From: Flavobacteriales bacterium | Lineage (GTDB): Bacteria; Bacteroidota; Bacteroidia; Flavobacteriales_F; PHOS-HE28 | Direction of reading: 5' to 3' | Assembly: GCA_016788295.1 (NCBI GenBank) | Contig: JAEUSY010000004.1 | Coordinates: 289,289 to 353,288 of the forward strand | Length of the DNA stretch: 64,000 nt | In this document: one piece after another, positions 52,359-61,590 of the stretch | How the letters are laid out: each line of letters starts with the position of its first letter | Numbering within the stretch: position 1 is the first letter of the stretch | Translations under genes and position numbers: made by a program | Notes under the pieces: generated by a model | The model's database searches: none | What the model was told of the DNA's origin: nothing | Seen by the model: only the letters and a program-made list of their open reading frames with translations

Positions 52359-53431
52359 TCACCCTTCTGCAGGGTGAAGCTGAAGGTGGTGCCCTCCCCT
52401 TCGCGGCTCTTCACACTGATGGTCTGTCCGTGCGCCTCGATGATGTGCTTGACGATGGCCAGACCAAGGCCCGAACCGCCTTCGTTCCTTGCGCGGCTCT
52501 TGCCCACCCGGTAAAAGCGCTCGAACAAGCGTGGCAGGTGTTCTTCGCTGATGCCTATGCCATCGTCCATCACCTCCAACAGCACTTGATCACCCAAGGG
52601 ATAGCAACGCACAGTGCACGTGCCGGAAGACCTACCGTAATTGATCGCGTTGTTCAGCAGGTTGGTGAACACCTGAAGTGACCGGCCCTTGTCGGCCATT
52701 ACCATGGTCTCCTCCGGGATCTCGTTGCGCAGCGTTACACCGCGCTCGCGGGCCTGCATCTCCAGTTCGCGAATGGCCTCATCCACCAGCACGTGCAGGT
52801 CCGTATTGACCATCCGAAGGTCCATGACACCGCTCTCCAGCTTGGTGATCATGTCCAGGTCCTCCACGATCTTCATCAGGCGGTCCACACCGTTCGACGC
52901 ACGGTTGAGGAAATCGCGGTTCACCTTTTCATCCTCCAGACCACCTTCGAGGAGCGTGAGGATATAGCCTTGGATGTTGAAGATCGGGGTCTTCAGCTCG
53001 TGGGCCAGGTTGCCGATGAACTCGCGGCGGAACTTCTCCCTTTCCTCCAGGTCCTTTATCTCGCTGCGCCGTTCACTGGCCCATTCGCGCACTTCCATGT
53101 TCACCCGCTCGATCACATCGCCCTCGGGCAGCACGTTCTCCGCACCGATCCGTGAGCGCTTCAAGTGATGCACGGTGCGGTACAGCACCTTGATCCGGCT
53201 ATGTACGAAGCGATCGATGGCGAACGCGAACACCCCGTAAGCCATGCCGAAAAGGACCAGGGCCGTAAGGAAAGGCACCCAGATACCGAGCGGGCCATTG
53301 ATGACCGAAACGCCCATGCCCACCAGAATGCCCCCCCCAATGCCAATGACCAACGCGGTGAGCGCCGATACCTGACGGGTGGATAATTGAGGCATTTGCT
53401 CGATCGGATCACTGGGCCACGGCCCATCCAT
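52355..53431 (-). CDS. PhoR-like sensor histidine kinase
   Basis: 358 residues. Two close membrane helices near the N-terminus (about 24-70) with almost no external loop, a HAMP-like linker, HisKA with LAHELKTPIFNIQGY, and HATPase with FTNLLNNAINYG, DDGIGI and GSGLGLAIVKHI. The layout resembles PhoR-type kinases. No response regulator is adjacent; the gene beside it on the other strand is a Na/Pi cotransporter with a PhoU-like tail, so a phosphate link is possible. Start: ATG 53431 lies 5 nt after a TAACTTTG box; ATG 53395 is the alternative and resembles homologous N-termini. Confidence 0.85.
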   Translation of the reverse strand: MDGPWPSDPIEQMPQLSTRQVSALTALVIGIGGGILVGMGVSVINGPLGIWVPFLTALVLFGMAYGVFAFAIDRFVHSRIKVLYRTVHHLKRSRIGAENVLPEGDVIERVNMEVREWASERRSEIKDLEEREKFRREFIGNLAHELKTPIFNIQGYILTLLEGGLEDEKVNRDFLNRASNGVDRLMKIVEDLDMITKLESGVMDLRMVNTDLHVLVDEAIRELEMQARERGVTLRNEIPEETMVMADKGRSLQVFTNLLNNAINYGRSSGTCTVRCYPLGDQVLLEVMDDGIGISEEHLPRLFERFYRVGKSRARNEGGSGLGLAIVKHIIEAHGQTISVKSREGEGTTFSFTLQKGD

Positions 53432-53436
53432 GTGGC

Positions 53437-53444
53437 CAAAGTTA
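53437..53444 (-). promoter_or_regulatory. -7 promoter box (TAACTTTG) of the PhoR-like kinase
   Basis: Perfect TAnnTTTG on the minus strand ending 5 nt before the ATG at 53431 and 41 nt before the ATG at 53395. Confidence 0.5.
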
Positions 53445-53508
53445 GCCGGGCACACCCAGCAGAGCAGGGCATTTCGATCTTGAATGACATTCTGCAGATA
53501 CGGTAACA

Positions 53509-53536
53509 TTGAGGAAACACGCACACAATACCTTCG
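53509..53536 (+). promoter_or_regulatory. Promoter (TTG-N17-TACCTTCG) of the Na/Pi cotransporter
   Basis: TTG at 53509-53511, 17-nt spacer and TACCTTCG at 53529-53536, the same geometry as the promoter at 33792. It ends 16 nt before the ATG at 53553. Confidence 0.6.
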
Positions 53537-53552
53537 CACGCCATTGTCAAGC

Positions 53553-55238
53553 ATGCGTTTCGGTCTCCTTGAATTCCTCACGTTGGCGGGCTCGTTAGGC
53601 CTCTTCATCTATGGAATGAAGGTGACCAGCGAAGGCCTGCAGAAGGTGGCGGGCGGTCGCATGCGCACCGTGTTGCGCGCCATGACCTCCAACCGGTTCA
53701 TGGGCGTGCTTACGGGCGCTGTAAGCACCACGGTGATCCAAAGTTCCAGTGCATCCACCGTAATGGTGGTGAGCTTCGTGAACGCCGGCCTGCTGAAGGT
53801 TCGGCAGGCCATCAGTGTGATCATGGGCGCCAACATCGGCACCACGGTGAAGGCAGTATTGTTCAGCTGGGCCGTGTTCACCGATCTGAGCATCACCAAG
53901 CTGGCCATTCCGATCATTGGCCTGGCCTTTCCGCTCTTGTTCCTGCGCACCGACCGGGCCAAGGCCTGGGCCGAGTTCCTCATCGGCACGGCGCTGTTGT
54001 TCCTCGGCCTCGAATTCATGAAACAGACCATGCCGCGTCCATCGGCACAGGCACTTGAATTCCTGCAGGGCATCAGCGACATGGGGATGTTCTCGGTGGT
54101 GTTGTTCGTGCTGGTGGGCACGGCGCTTACCATGGTGATCCAGAGTTCCAGCGCTTCCATCGCGCTCACCTTGGTGCTCTGCGAGAATGGCACGATCGGC
54201 TACGACATGGCAGCAGCCTTGGTGTTGGGCGAGAACATAGGTACCACGCTCACGGCGAACATAGCAGCACTGGTGGCCAATGTGTGGGCCAAACGCGCGG
54301 CGCGTTCACACCTGCTGTTCAATCTGATCGGGGTCGCGTGGGCATTGCTCCTCTTCCACCCGTATCTGCGCCTCATCGATCGCGTGGTCACCCCGGTGTT
54401 CGGTGGCTCTCCCTACAATAGTCCTGAACATATTAAATGGGCGCTTACGCTACTGCATATCTCGTTCAACATCGCGAACACCCTCTTACTGATCGGCTTC
54501 ATTCCATTACTGGAACGCATGGTCACATGGATGGTGCCGGCAAAAAGCGAGGTGGACGAGGAGTACCGGCTGGAATACTTGGAAGGCGATATCCCACTAT
54601 CACCCGAGGTCTCTTTGCTCGAGGCCCGAAAGGAGATCGCCAAGTTCGGGCGCCTGACCCATGAGATGCTCCAGATGGTGCGCGAATTACTTACCGCCAA
54701 GGACCAGCGCAGACGCGATGCGCTCATGGACCGTATTGCGAAGTATGAGCAGATCACCGATCGGATCGAAGTGGAGGTGAGCAAGTACCTCACCAAGACC
54801 AGTACGGAAGTGCGCAATGAAGAGATCTCGGCCAAGATCCAGGGCATGCTCGGCATCATTGGTGACCTGGAGCGCGTGGGCGACATCTTCTTCCAGATGA
54901 GCAAGGCCATGGAGCGCAAGCTTGATGACCGGTTGTGGTTCACCCCGGAACAACGCGAACATTTGATGGATATGTTGGACCTATTGGAACAGGCGTTCGC
55001 AGTGATGAACCGAAATCTCGATGTGGACACCGACCTGATCCAACTGGACGAGGCGGTAGAAGCCGAACAGCGCATCAACCACAAGCGCGATCAACTTAGG
55101 CGCTGGCACCTGAAGAGCATAGAGACCGGCGATTACAACGTAAAGAGCGGCCTGGTGTACAACGACCTGTTCTCCAGCTGCGAAAAGGTGGGTGACCACC
55201 TGATCAACGTATCGGAAGCGTTGATGAACGAGGCCTGA
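53553..55238 (+). CDS. Na+/phosphate cotransporter family protein with PhoU-like tail
   Basis: 561 residues. About nine membrane helices form two inverted Na_Pi_cotrans repeats, each with the signature QSSSA (VIQSSSASTVMVV near 65, VIQSSSASIALTL near 197) and GANIGTT/GENIGTT. The cytosolic C-terminal third (about 370-561) is helical and PhoU-like. It is expected to import phosphate with sodium. ATG at 53553 starts the first helix; the open frame before it covers the promoter. Divergent from the PhoR-like kinase. Confidence 0.9.
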   Translation: MRFGLLEFLTLAGSLGLFIYGMKVTSEGLQKVAGGRMRTVLRAMTSNRFMGVLTGAVSTTVIQSSSASTVMVVSFVNAGLLKVRQAISVIMGANIGTTVKAVLFSWAVFTDLSITKLAIPIIGLAFPLLFLRTDRAKAWAEFLIGTALLFLGLEFMKQTMPRPSAQALEFLQGISDMGMFSVVLFVLVGTALTMVIQSSSASIALTLVLCENGTIGYDMAAALVLGENIGTTLTANIAALVANVWAKRAARSHLLFNLIGVAWALLLFHPYLRLIDRVVTPVFGGSPYNSPEHIKWALTLLHISFNIANTLLLIGFIPLLERMVTWMVPAKSEVDEEYRLEYLEGDIPLSPEVSLLEARKEIAKFGRLTHEMLQMVRELLTAKDQRRRDALMDRIAKYEQITDRIEVEVSKYLTKTSTEVRNEEISAKIQGMLGIIGDLERVGDIFFQMSKAMERKLDDRLWFTPEQREHLMDMLDLLEQAFAVMNRNLDVDTDLIQLDEAVEAEQRINHKRDQLRRWHLKSIETGDYNVKSGLVYNDLFSSCEKVGDHLINVSEALMNEA

Positions 55239-55243
55239 GCCGA

Positions 55244-55747
55244 TCAAGGAAGTTCGATCGGCGTGGTCTCCACCTGGTTACTTACGTGGAGCGCACGGTC
55301 CAACAACTGCACTTTGTAGCGCACTGTATCGTAGGTGTCGTAGTGGTAGAGGGAGAAGGGCGAAAGGGCGATCGCGATCTCCCCTTCCAAGGCCTTGTTC
55401 TGGCCGGCGGGGGTCAGGTTGGGCACCCTGTACTCCAGCGGCTGGGGAAAGGTGACGGTGGTCCACACACCATTGCGCAGTTCCTGGTACTCGATACGTA
55501 GGTTGCTATAGTTAGGGCCTCCCGGCTGGTACGGGGGGAATGTATCCGCAGGGTTCAGGCCCACGTCACCATCTCCATCGGTGAAGCGGATCACCAAGGA
55601 TGCCGAATCGCCGAAAAGTTCGAAGGAACGGAAGGTGATCGCAGGTTCAACGGGAAACTCCTCGGTGCGCAGGCATCCGGCCATCAACACCCCCATGGCT
55701 GCCGCCAACAGGGGTACTTTTGCCCAGCTCGAACGTATCCTTTCCAT
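55244..55747 (-). CDS. Lipoprotein, hypothetical
   Basis: 167 residues. Signal peptide with lipobox MAGC (about residue 25), then a small beta-rich body beginning EPAITFRSFELFGDSASLVIRFTDGDGDVGL, a pattern I associate with uncharacterised Bacteroidota lipoproteins. A DGDGDVG loop looks calcium-binding-like but this is weak. Function unknown. ATG 55747 is 5 nt after a TACCTTTG box, predicting a leaderless transcript. It is divergent from the LuxE-like gene and its 3' end nearly touches the cotransporter stop. Confidence 0.78.
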   Translation of the reverse strand: MERIRSSWAKVPLLAAAMGVLMAGCLRTEEFPVEPAITFRSFELFGDSASLVIRFTDGDGDVGLNPADTFPPYQPGGPNYSNLRIEYQELRNGVWTTVTFPQPLEYRVPNLTPAGQNKALEGEIAIALSPFSLYHYDTYDTVRYKVQLLDRALHVSNQVETTPIELP

Positions 55748-55752
55748 TGTTC

Positions 55753-55760
55753 CAAAGGTA
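55753..55760 (-). promoter_or_regulatory. -7 promoter box (TACCTTTG), near-leaderless
   Basis: Perfect TAnnTTTG on the minus strand ending 5 nt before the lipoprotein ATG at 55747. Confidence 0.5.
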
Positions 55761-55778
55761 ATCCCTTCCGGGGCCTGA

Positions 55779-56789
55779 ATGTCCTTCACCGCGCCACCCT
55801 TGCCAGCAGAATTGCTGGACCGCCCATTCGCCGTGGACGGCCCGGAAGCCTTCAACGCACTGGCGCTCGAACTATTTCATCTGCACGCCCGGCATAACCC
55901 GGTCTACAGGGCCTACCTCGAAGCCCTGCGGACCGACCCGGGCGCAGTAACGGACGCGAACGCCATTCCCGCCCTGCCTATAAGCCTTTTCAGGAACCAC
56001 CGCATCCTGCTTGAAGGGCTGGAAAGCCGCCTTCTCTTTACCAGCAGCGGCACCACCGGACCGGTCACCAGCACGCACCATGTGCCCTGGCCTGAGCTGT
56101 ATGTGCGATCGTTCATGACCTCGTTCCGCGCGGTCTACGGCGAACCCTCATCGTGGCGCATCCTTGCCCTGTTACCGGCCTACCTCGAACGCAGCGGCAG
56201 TTCATTGGTGTACATGGCGGAACACCTGATCCGCGCCAGTGGCGATCCGCTGAGCGGCACCTACCTGCACGACCACGATGCCCTTGCCAGCGCGCTTCGC
56301 CGATCGGAGCAGGAGGGCAAGCGGACACTGCTGCTCGGCGTTCCGTTCGCACTGTTGGACATGGCCGAAAAGCACCCGATGCCACTGCGCCATACCGCCA
56401 TCATGGAGACCGGTGGCATGAAGGGACGGAGGCCCGAGATCGTGCGCGAGGAACTGCACCGCATCCTGAAAGCGGCGTTCGGTGTACCCGCCATTCACAG
56501 CGAATACGGCATGACCGAACTGCTCTCGCAAGCATGGAGCATGGGGAATGGGGCCTATCGCTGCCCGCCATGGATGCGCATCAGGCTGCGCGACACCAAC
56601 GACCCCTTCAACTACCCGGGACCGGGCCGCACCGGCGGTATTGATGTGTTCGATCTGGCCAATGTGGCCAGCTGCCCGTTCATCGCCACACAGGACCTGG
56701 GCCGCCTGAACGCGGATGGTTCCTTCGAGGTGCTGGGCCGTTTCGATAACAGCGACCAGCGGGGATGCAATCTGCTGGTGGAGATGTGA
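55779..56789 (+). CDS. LuxE-like acyl-protein synthetase / acyl transferase
   Basis: 336 residues resembling the LuxE family of the ANL adenylating superfamily: phosphate-loop-like FTSSGTTGPVTS, YLERSGSSLVYMAEHLI, METGGMKGRRPEIVREELHRIL and EYGMTELLSQAW, with a closing ATQDLGRL...VLGRFDNSDQRGCNLLVEM. LuxE activates fatty acids in luminescence, but no luxCD genes are here, so the acyl substrate is unknown. Stands alone, with tyrS convergent 1 nt away. Confidence 0.78.
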   Translation: MSFTAPPLPAELLDRPFAVDGPEAFNALALELFHLHARHNPVYRAYLEALRTDPGAVTDANAIPALPISLFRNHRILLEGLESRLLFTSSGTTGPVTSTHHVPWPELYVRSFMTSFRAVYGEPSSWRILALLPAYLERSGSSLVYMAEHLIRASGDPLSGTYLHDHDALASALRRSEQEGKRTLLLGVPFALLDMAEKHPMPLRHTAIMETGGMKGRRPEIVREELHRILKAAFGVPAIHSEYGMTELLSQAWSMGNGAYRCPPWMRIRLRDTNDPFNYPGPGRTGGIDVFDLANVASCPFIATQDLGRLNADGSFEVLGRFDNSDQRGCNLLVEM

Positions 56790-56790
56790 C

Positions 56791-58071
56791 CTACACGGCC
56801 TTTACCAAGTAGTAGTTCTTCTTGCCGCGTTGCAGCAGGATGAACCGACCGCTCAGCAGGTCTGACGCACCCACCACATGGTCCTCGCCCACCTTCACTT
56901 TATTCACAGCGATACTACCTTCTTTCAACGCACGACGCGCCTCACCTTTTGAAGGCAGCAACTTGTTCTCCCAAGCGAGCAGCTCGGCGATGGGTATGCC
57001 GGCACTTATCTGTTCGCGCGGAACATCGGCCTGAGGCACACCATCGAACAGATCGAGCCATTGCTGCTCGGTAAGGCCGGCCAACGCTTCCGTCGTCGCA
57101 TTGCCGAACAGGATCTCCGTAGCCGCCAGCGCACCCTTTAGTTCCTCCTCGCCATGCACGCGCCGGGTGATGTCGGCGGCCAATTCCTTCTGCAGCTGGC
57201 GCTTACCTGGATCTGCATTGTGCGCAGCGATCAACGCATCCAGCTCCTCCTGCCCACGTGTGCTGAAAATGCGGATGAAGCGTGGGGCATCATCATCCCT
57301 GCTTTTCAACCAGAACTGGTAGAATTTATACGGTGAAGTGCGCTTGGGATCTAGCCAGATGTTACCGCCTTCGCTCTTGCCGAACTTGCTGCCATCGGCC
57401 TTGGTGAGCAGCGGGCTGGTAATGGCGAACGCATCGCCGGCACCCATGCGTCGGATCAGCTCGGACCCCGTGGTGATATTGCCCCACTGGTCGCTGCCAC
57501 CCATCTGCACACTGCACCCTTTGTTCTTCCAGAGCCAGTAGTAGTCGTAACCCTGCACCAGCTGGTAGCTGAATTCGGTGAACGAGATGCCCGTCTCCAA
57601 TCGCTTCTTCACGGAGTCCTTGGCCATCATGTAGTTCACCGTGATGTGCTTGCCCACATCGCGAATGAACTGCAGGAAACCCATGTCCTTGAACCAGTCG
57701 TAGTTGTTCACCAGTTCGGCAGGGTTCACCGGGTCGTTGAAATCGAGGAAGCGCTCCAATTGCGCCTTGATGCAGGCCACATTGTGAAGTAGGGTGGCCT
57801 CATCGAGCAGATTGCGCTCACTGCTCTTCCCGCTGGGGTCGCCCACCATGCCGGTGGCACCACCCACCAGGGCCACGGGCTTGTGGCCAGCACGCTGGAA
57901 ATGCACCAGGAGCATGATCTGCACGAGATTCCCCACATGCAGGGAATCGGCCGTGGGGTCGAAGCCGATGTAGCCCTTCTGGGGACCCTTCGCCAGATGC
58001 TCCTCAACGCCGGGCATGCTGTCCTGCAGCAATCCGCGCCAGCGCAATTCGTCGATGAAACCGTTCGCCAT
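56791..58071 (-). CDS. tyrS: Tyrosine--tRNA ligase
   Basis: 426 residues. Class I aminoacyl-tRNA synthetase charging tRNA-Tyr. HIGH-type motif HVGN (45-48), tyrosine-site [10 protein letters not shown] and [13 protein letters not shown]-type KFGKS, and a C-terminal S4 RNA-binding domain ([29 protein letters not shown]). ATG 58071 gives the family start [16 protein letters not shown] at 58086 is also in frame. A TATCTTTG box lies at 58106. Confidence 0.96.
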   Translation of the reverse strand: MANGFIDELRWRGLLQDSMPGVEEHLAKGPQKGYIGFDPTADSLHVGNLVQIMLLVHFQRAGHKPVALVGGATGMVGDPSGKSSERNLLDEATLLHNVACIKAQLERFLDFNDPVNPAELVNNYDWFKDMGFLQFIRDVGKHITVNYMMAKDSVKKRLETGISFTEFSYQLVQGYDYYWLWKNKGCSVQMGGSDQWGNITTGSELIRRMGAGDAFAITSPLLTKADGSKFGKSEGGNIWLDPKRTSPYKFYQFWLKSRDDDAPRFIRIFSTRGQEELDALIAAHNADPGKRQLQKELAADITRRVHGEEELKGALAATEILFGNATTEALAGLTEQQWLDLFDGVPQADVPREQISAGIPIAELLAWENKLLPSKGEARRALKEGSIAVNKVKVGEDHVVGASDLLSGRFILLQRGKKNYYLVKAV

Positions 58072-58105
58072 GTGTACGATCGCCACCCTGCCGGAGCGGC
58101 GGCGC

Positions 58106-58113
58106 CAAAGATA
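58106..58113 (-). promoter_or_regulatory. -7 promoter box (TATCTTTG) of tyrS
   Basis: Perfect TAnnTTTG on the minus strand 34 nt before the tyrS ATG, giving a leader of about 28 nt. Confidence 0.48.
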
Positions 58114-58151
58114 ACCGGGCCTTGCTGCGGCCGGGGCTAACTTGCGCCCAC

Positions 58152-59162
58152 ATGGAACTGGTGACCGGAGGCACAGGGATCGTGGGCGCGCATGTGCTCC
58201 TTGAGCTGGCCGCGACCGGGCGTTCCGTAAGGGCGCTTCAACGTCCGGGCACGGATGTTTCCGTTGTGGAACGCATCTTCACCCACTACCGGCCCGATGC
58301 CAAGACCTTGCTGGAACACATCCACTGGGTGCCTGGCGATATCCTGGACATGCCTTCGCTCGCTGATGCCATGGTGGGTGTTACCCACGTTTATCACGCC
58401 GCGGCCATGGTCTCCTTCGACCCACGCGATGCACGCCACATGCAGAAGGTGAACGTGGAAGGCACGGCCAATGTGGTGAACGCTGCTTTAGTAGCCGGGG
58501 TACGCCGGTTGTGCCACGTGAGCTCGGTGGCCTCCATTGGTGAAGGCCGCAAGGGAGAGCCCCGGCATGAAGGGCTGCAGTGGCAGGCGGATGGCAACAC
58601 CTCGACCTATGCGCTGAGCAAGTACGAGGCGGAAATGGAGGTGGTGCGCGGCATTGCTGAAGGCCTGGATGCCGTAATGGTGAACCCCTGCGTGGTACTT
58701 GGCCCGGGGATCCCCGGCCGCAGCTCCATGACCTTGGTGGAACGACTGGCCAAAGGCACACGCTTTTTTCCGGCAGGTTCCAATGCGGTGGTGGATGCAC
58801 GGGACGTGGCCTCGGCCATGGTGACATTGATGGAGCAAGGAGCAAGCGGCGAACGCTACATCCTGGCTGGCGAGAACCTGGGCTACAAGGAGCTTTTCGG
58901 GCTGCTGGCCAAGGCCTTTGGCAGACCGGAACCTTCGTATCCCTTACCTGCCTGGGCCCTGCAGTTGGCCTGGCGCGCCGAACGCATCCGAACAACGCTG
59001 TTCGGAGGTCGGGCCTTCGTTACACGGAGCACGGTGCACACGGCGCTTTCACAAAAGAGCTACGACGCCTCCAAGGCTCAGAGGGCGGGCATCGCCTTCC
59101 GTACGGCAGAGCAGGCCGTGGCCAATGTGGCCGCTTTCGTCAGGGCCTCTGCGGCATGCTGA
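58152..59162 (+). CDS. NAD-dependent epimerase/dehydratase (extended SDR)
   Basis: 336 residues. Rossmann TGGTGIVG at about 5-12, [29 protein letters not shown] and the catalytic YALSKYEAE (Tyr-x3-Lys). Resembles the 3-beta-hydroxysteroid dehydrogenase/dihydroflavonol reductase branch; substrate not determined. ATG 58152 starts at the Rossmann strand; codons from 58122 lie upstream of it. A TAACTTGC sequence (58138-58145) sits 6 nt before the ATG, a one- or two-base deviation from the -7 box. Its 3' end overlaps the lipoprotein gene by 23 nt. Confidence 0.86.
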   Translation: MELVTGGTGIVGAHVLLELAATGRSVRALQRPGTDVSVVERIFTHYRPDAKTLLEHIHWVPGDILDMPSLADAMVGVTHVYHAAAMVSFDPRDARHMQKVNVEGTANVVNAALVAGVRRLCHVSSVASIGEGRKGEPRHEGLQWQADGNTSTYALSKYEAEMEVVRGIAEGLDAVMVNPCVVLGPGIPGRSSMTLVERLAKGTRFFPAGSNAVVDARDVASAMVTLMEQGASGERYILAGENLGYKELFGLLAKAFGRPEPSYPLPAWALQLAWRAERIRTTLFGGRAFVTRSTVHTALSQKSYDASKAQRAGIAFRTAEQAVANVAAFVRASAAC

Positions 59163-59490
59163 GCCGCTCATCCTTGCGGCGCCCGAGCTCAGTGATCACA
59201 TCCTCGTAGATGGCCTTCAGCAGCTCGGGGTCTTGGGCGTAGTGATCGAAGCTCCGGGTGAACTGCTCACGGGTGATGCCCCGCTGCTTGAACACCTCTT
59301 CGTAGTAGGCGTTCATGGGCACATGATCACGCGGTTGCACCACCAGTTCGTGGTTCATGCGCGCCTCGATCAGTTGCAGGTCGGTCAAAACTGCGGTGAA
59401 CGCTTCACGTCCCAATACACCTTCGGGCAGACCCGCCTCCTGCGCACAGGCAACCAACAACAAGCTGAACAGGAGCGTGCGGAAGATCAT
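59140..59490 (-). CDS. DUF4296-like lipoprotein
   Basis: 116 residues: short signal peptide with lipobox LVAC (about residue 14) then a helical body (FTAVLTDLQLIEARMNHEL, YYEEVFKQRGITREQFTRSFDHYAQDPELLKAIYEDVITELGRRK) matching DUF4296, a Bacteroidota lipoprotein domain of unknown function. ATG 59490 overlaps the pyrC stop by 4 nt, so they are coupled. Confidence 0.82.
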   Translation of the reverse strand: MIFRTLLFSLLLVACAQEAGLPEGVLGREAFTAVLTDLQLIEARMNHELVVQPRDHVPMNAYYEEVFKQRGITREQFTRSFDHYAQDPELLKAIYEDVITELGRRKDERLSMPQRP

Positions 59491-60824
59491 CGTGCAAAGA
59501 GCAGCCGTTCGCCGCGCACGGAGGTATCGACAGCAGAGCCATTGTACACCAGGCAGCCGTTCACCCAGGTGCGCGCCACACGTGCATGGAAGGTCTCTCC
59601 TTCCAATGGCGACCAACCACACTTGTAGAGCAGGTTGTTCTTCGTCACTTTCCAAGGAGCGTTGAGGTCCACCAGCACCAGATCGGCGTAGTGGCCTTCG
59701 CGGATGTAGCCGCGACGGTCCATGTCGAACAGGCGTGCCGGTGCGTGGCACATTTTCTCCACCACCTGTTCCAGCGAGAACACCCCTTGCCGTACGAGTT
59801 CCAACATGGCCACCAAGGAATGCTGCACGAGTGGAGCACCTGAGGGGCACTGCGCATAGGGACGGGCCTTTTCCTCGAGGGTATGCGGGGCATGGTCCGT
59901 GGCCACCACATCAATGCGCCCTTCGTTCACGGCTTGTCGAATGGCCTCACGGTCCGCAGCGGTCTTCACCGCCGGGTTCCACTTGATCAGTGCACCCTTG
60001 TTGGCGTAGTCCGCATCGGTGAACCACAAGTGGTGTACACAGGCCTCGGCAGTTATCCGCTTACCTTCCAACGGACCGGGCTCGAACAGTTCGATCTCTT
60101 TAGCCGTGCTGATATGCAGCACATGCAAGCGCGTTCCGAAATGCCTGGCACGCTCAATTGCAGCACTGCTCGACTTGAAGCAGGCCTCGGCACTACGTAT
60201 CCTGGGGTGCTCCTCCATGGGAATGTCGGCCCCATAGCGGGCAACGGCGCGTTCCATTTCCTGCTTGATCATGGGATCATCCTCCGCATGCACGGCAAGC
60301 AACATGTGCGCCTTGCTGAACACCTCATCGAGCACATGCTCGTCGGTGATCACCATGTCGCCGGTGCTGCTTCCCAGGAAGGCCTTCAATCCGCAGACCG
60401 TGCGGGGATCGGTGCGCAACAGCTCATCGATGTTCGCACTACCCACACCCATGTAGAACGAATAGTTGGCCACACTGCAGGCTGCCGCCCGATCGTACTT
60501 CGCCTGCAACAGTTCCTGCGTCAGTGCGGGAGGCACCGTGTTCGGCATCTCCATGTAGCTCGTGACCCCACCGGCCACTGCGGCAATGCTCGCGCGGGCA
60601 ATATCCTCCTTGTGTGTAAGGCCCGGCTCACGGAAATGCACCTGGTCATCGATCACGCCAGGCAACAGGTGAAGTCCCTTGGCATCGAACTCCTCCCGAG
60701 CGGGCATACCACCGATGCCTTCGGTGGCCACCCGTTCAATCACACCTTTGTGCAAGGCCACATCGGCATGCACTGCGCGGCCATCGTTGACCACTATCGC
60801 GTTTCGAATGATCAGATCGTTCAT
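59487..60824 (-). CDS. pyrC: Dihydroorotase
   Basis: 445 residues. Cyclises carbamoyl-aspartate to dihydroorotate in pyrimidine synthesis. Metal motif DQVHFREPG (60-68), the lysine expected to be carbamylated in GLKAFLGSSTG, and the second metal/catalytic motif ATDHAPH. This is the longer class I type. Overlaps the upstream GT2 gene by 4 nt. Confidence 0.94.
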   Translation of the reverse strand: MNDLIIRNAIVVNDGRAVHADVALHKGVIERVATEGIGGMPAREEFDAKGLHLLPGVIDDQVHFREPGLTHKEDIARASIAAVAGGVTSYMEMPNTVPPALTQELLQAKYDRAAACSVANYSFYMGVGSANIDELLRTDPRTVCGLKAFLGSSTGDMVITDEHVLDEVFSKAHMLLAVHAEDDPMIKQEMERAVARYGADIPMEEHPRIRSAEACFKSSSAAIERARHFGTRLHVLHISTAKEIELFEPGPLEGKRITAEACVHHLWFTDADYANKGALIKWNPAVKTAADREAIRQAVNEGRIDVVATDHAPHTLEEKARPYAQCPSGAPLVQHSLVAMLELVRQGVFSLEQVVEKMCHAPARLFDMDRRGYIREGHYADLVLVDLNAPWKVTKNNLLYKCGWSPLEGETFHARVARTWVNGCLVYNGSAVDTSVRGERLLFAR

Positions 60825-61540
60825 ATGCGTGCTATCCGTAATCGCATGTTGATCACCCCAAGGAAGGCCTCGTGGAAGATCCCCATGCTCATCTTGCTGT
60901 TGCCCTTCAGGCGATCAACGAACGTGATGGGCACCTCGATGATGCGGTACCCCGCCAATTTCACGCGGTACTTCATTTCGATCTGGAAGGCGTATCCCAC
61001 GAACTTCACATCGTCCAGCGGAAGCGCCTCCAGCACATGGCGGCGGTAGCACACGAAACCGGCCGTGGTATCGCGCACGCCGAGCCAAAGCACTGAACGC
61101 ACATAGAGCGAAGCGCAATAGCTCATGACCACGCGGTCCCATGACCAATCCTTCACATGCCCCCCCTTCACGTAACGTGAACCAACGCTCATGTCGGCAC
61201 CCTGAACGGCACAAGCTTCGTAGAGCCGCACCAGATCATTGGGATCGTGCGAGAAATCGGCGTCCATCTCGAAGATGAAATCGTACTGCTGCACGATCGC
61301 CCACTTGAAGCCTGCGATGTACGCCGTGCCCAAGCCCTGTTTGCCCGCGCGCTCAAGCAGATGGACACGACCAGGGCTTTCGCGCTGGACATCCTTCACG
61401 ATGTCGGCCGTTCCGTCGGGCGAATTATCATCGACCACCAGCACATGGAACTCTGGCTTGAGACCAAGCACATGCGTGACAATATCACGGATGTTCTCCT
61501 TCTCGTTGTATGTCGGAATGATGACGAGACGCTCGGCCAA
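60821..61540 (-). CDS. Polyprenol-phosphate mannosyltransferase-like GT2
   Basis: 239 residues of the dolichol-phosphate mannose synthase family: LVIIPTYNEKENI near the start, VDDNSPDGTAD, FIFEMDADFSHDPNDL (metal-binding DAD), and GYAFQIEMKYRVKLAGYRIIEVPITFVDR. It should transfer a sugar from a nucleotide donor to polyprenyl phosphate, potentially feeding the GT39 enzyme at 13334. The start is a TTG at 61540; no ATG exists between it and the TATCTTTG box at 61563, and the family N-terminus begins there. Confidence 0.88.
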   Translation of the reverse strand: MAERLVIIPTYNEKENIRDIVTHVLGLKPEFHVLVVDDNSPDGTADIVKDVQRESPGRVHLLERAGKQGLGTAYIAGFKWAIVQQYDFIFEMDADFSHDPNDLVRLYEACAVQGADMSVGSRYVKGGHVKDWSWDRVVMSYCASLYVRSVLWLGVRDTTAGFVCYRRHVLEALPLDDVKFVGYAFQIEMKYRVKLAGYRIIEVPITFVDRLKGNSKMSMGIFHEAFLGVINMRLRIARI

Positions 61541-61562
61541 GGGGGTCGGTGCTGGAGAGGCC

Positions 61563-61570
61563 CAAAGATA
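61563..61570 (-). promoter_or_regulatory. -7 promoter box (TATCTTTG) of the GT2-pyrC-lipoprotein operon
   Basis: Perfect TAnnTTTG on the minus strand, 22 nt before the TTG start at 61540. Confidence 0.5.
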
Positions 61571-61590
61571 GGCGAGCGAACGTGCGGGGT

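Noticed and set aside
59883..61049. 388-codon plus-strand frame over pyrC and the GT2 gene
   Set aside because: Runs across two well-supported genes and their overlap; no conserved motif.
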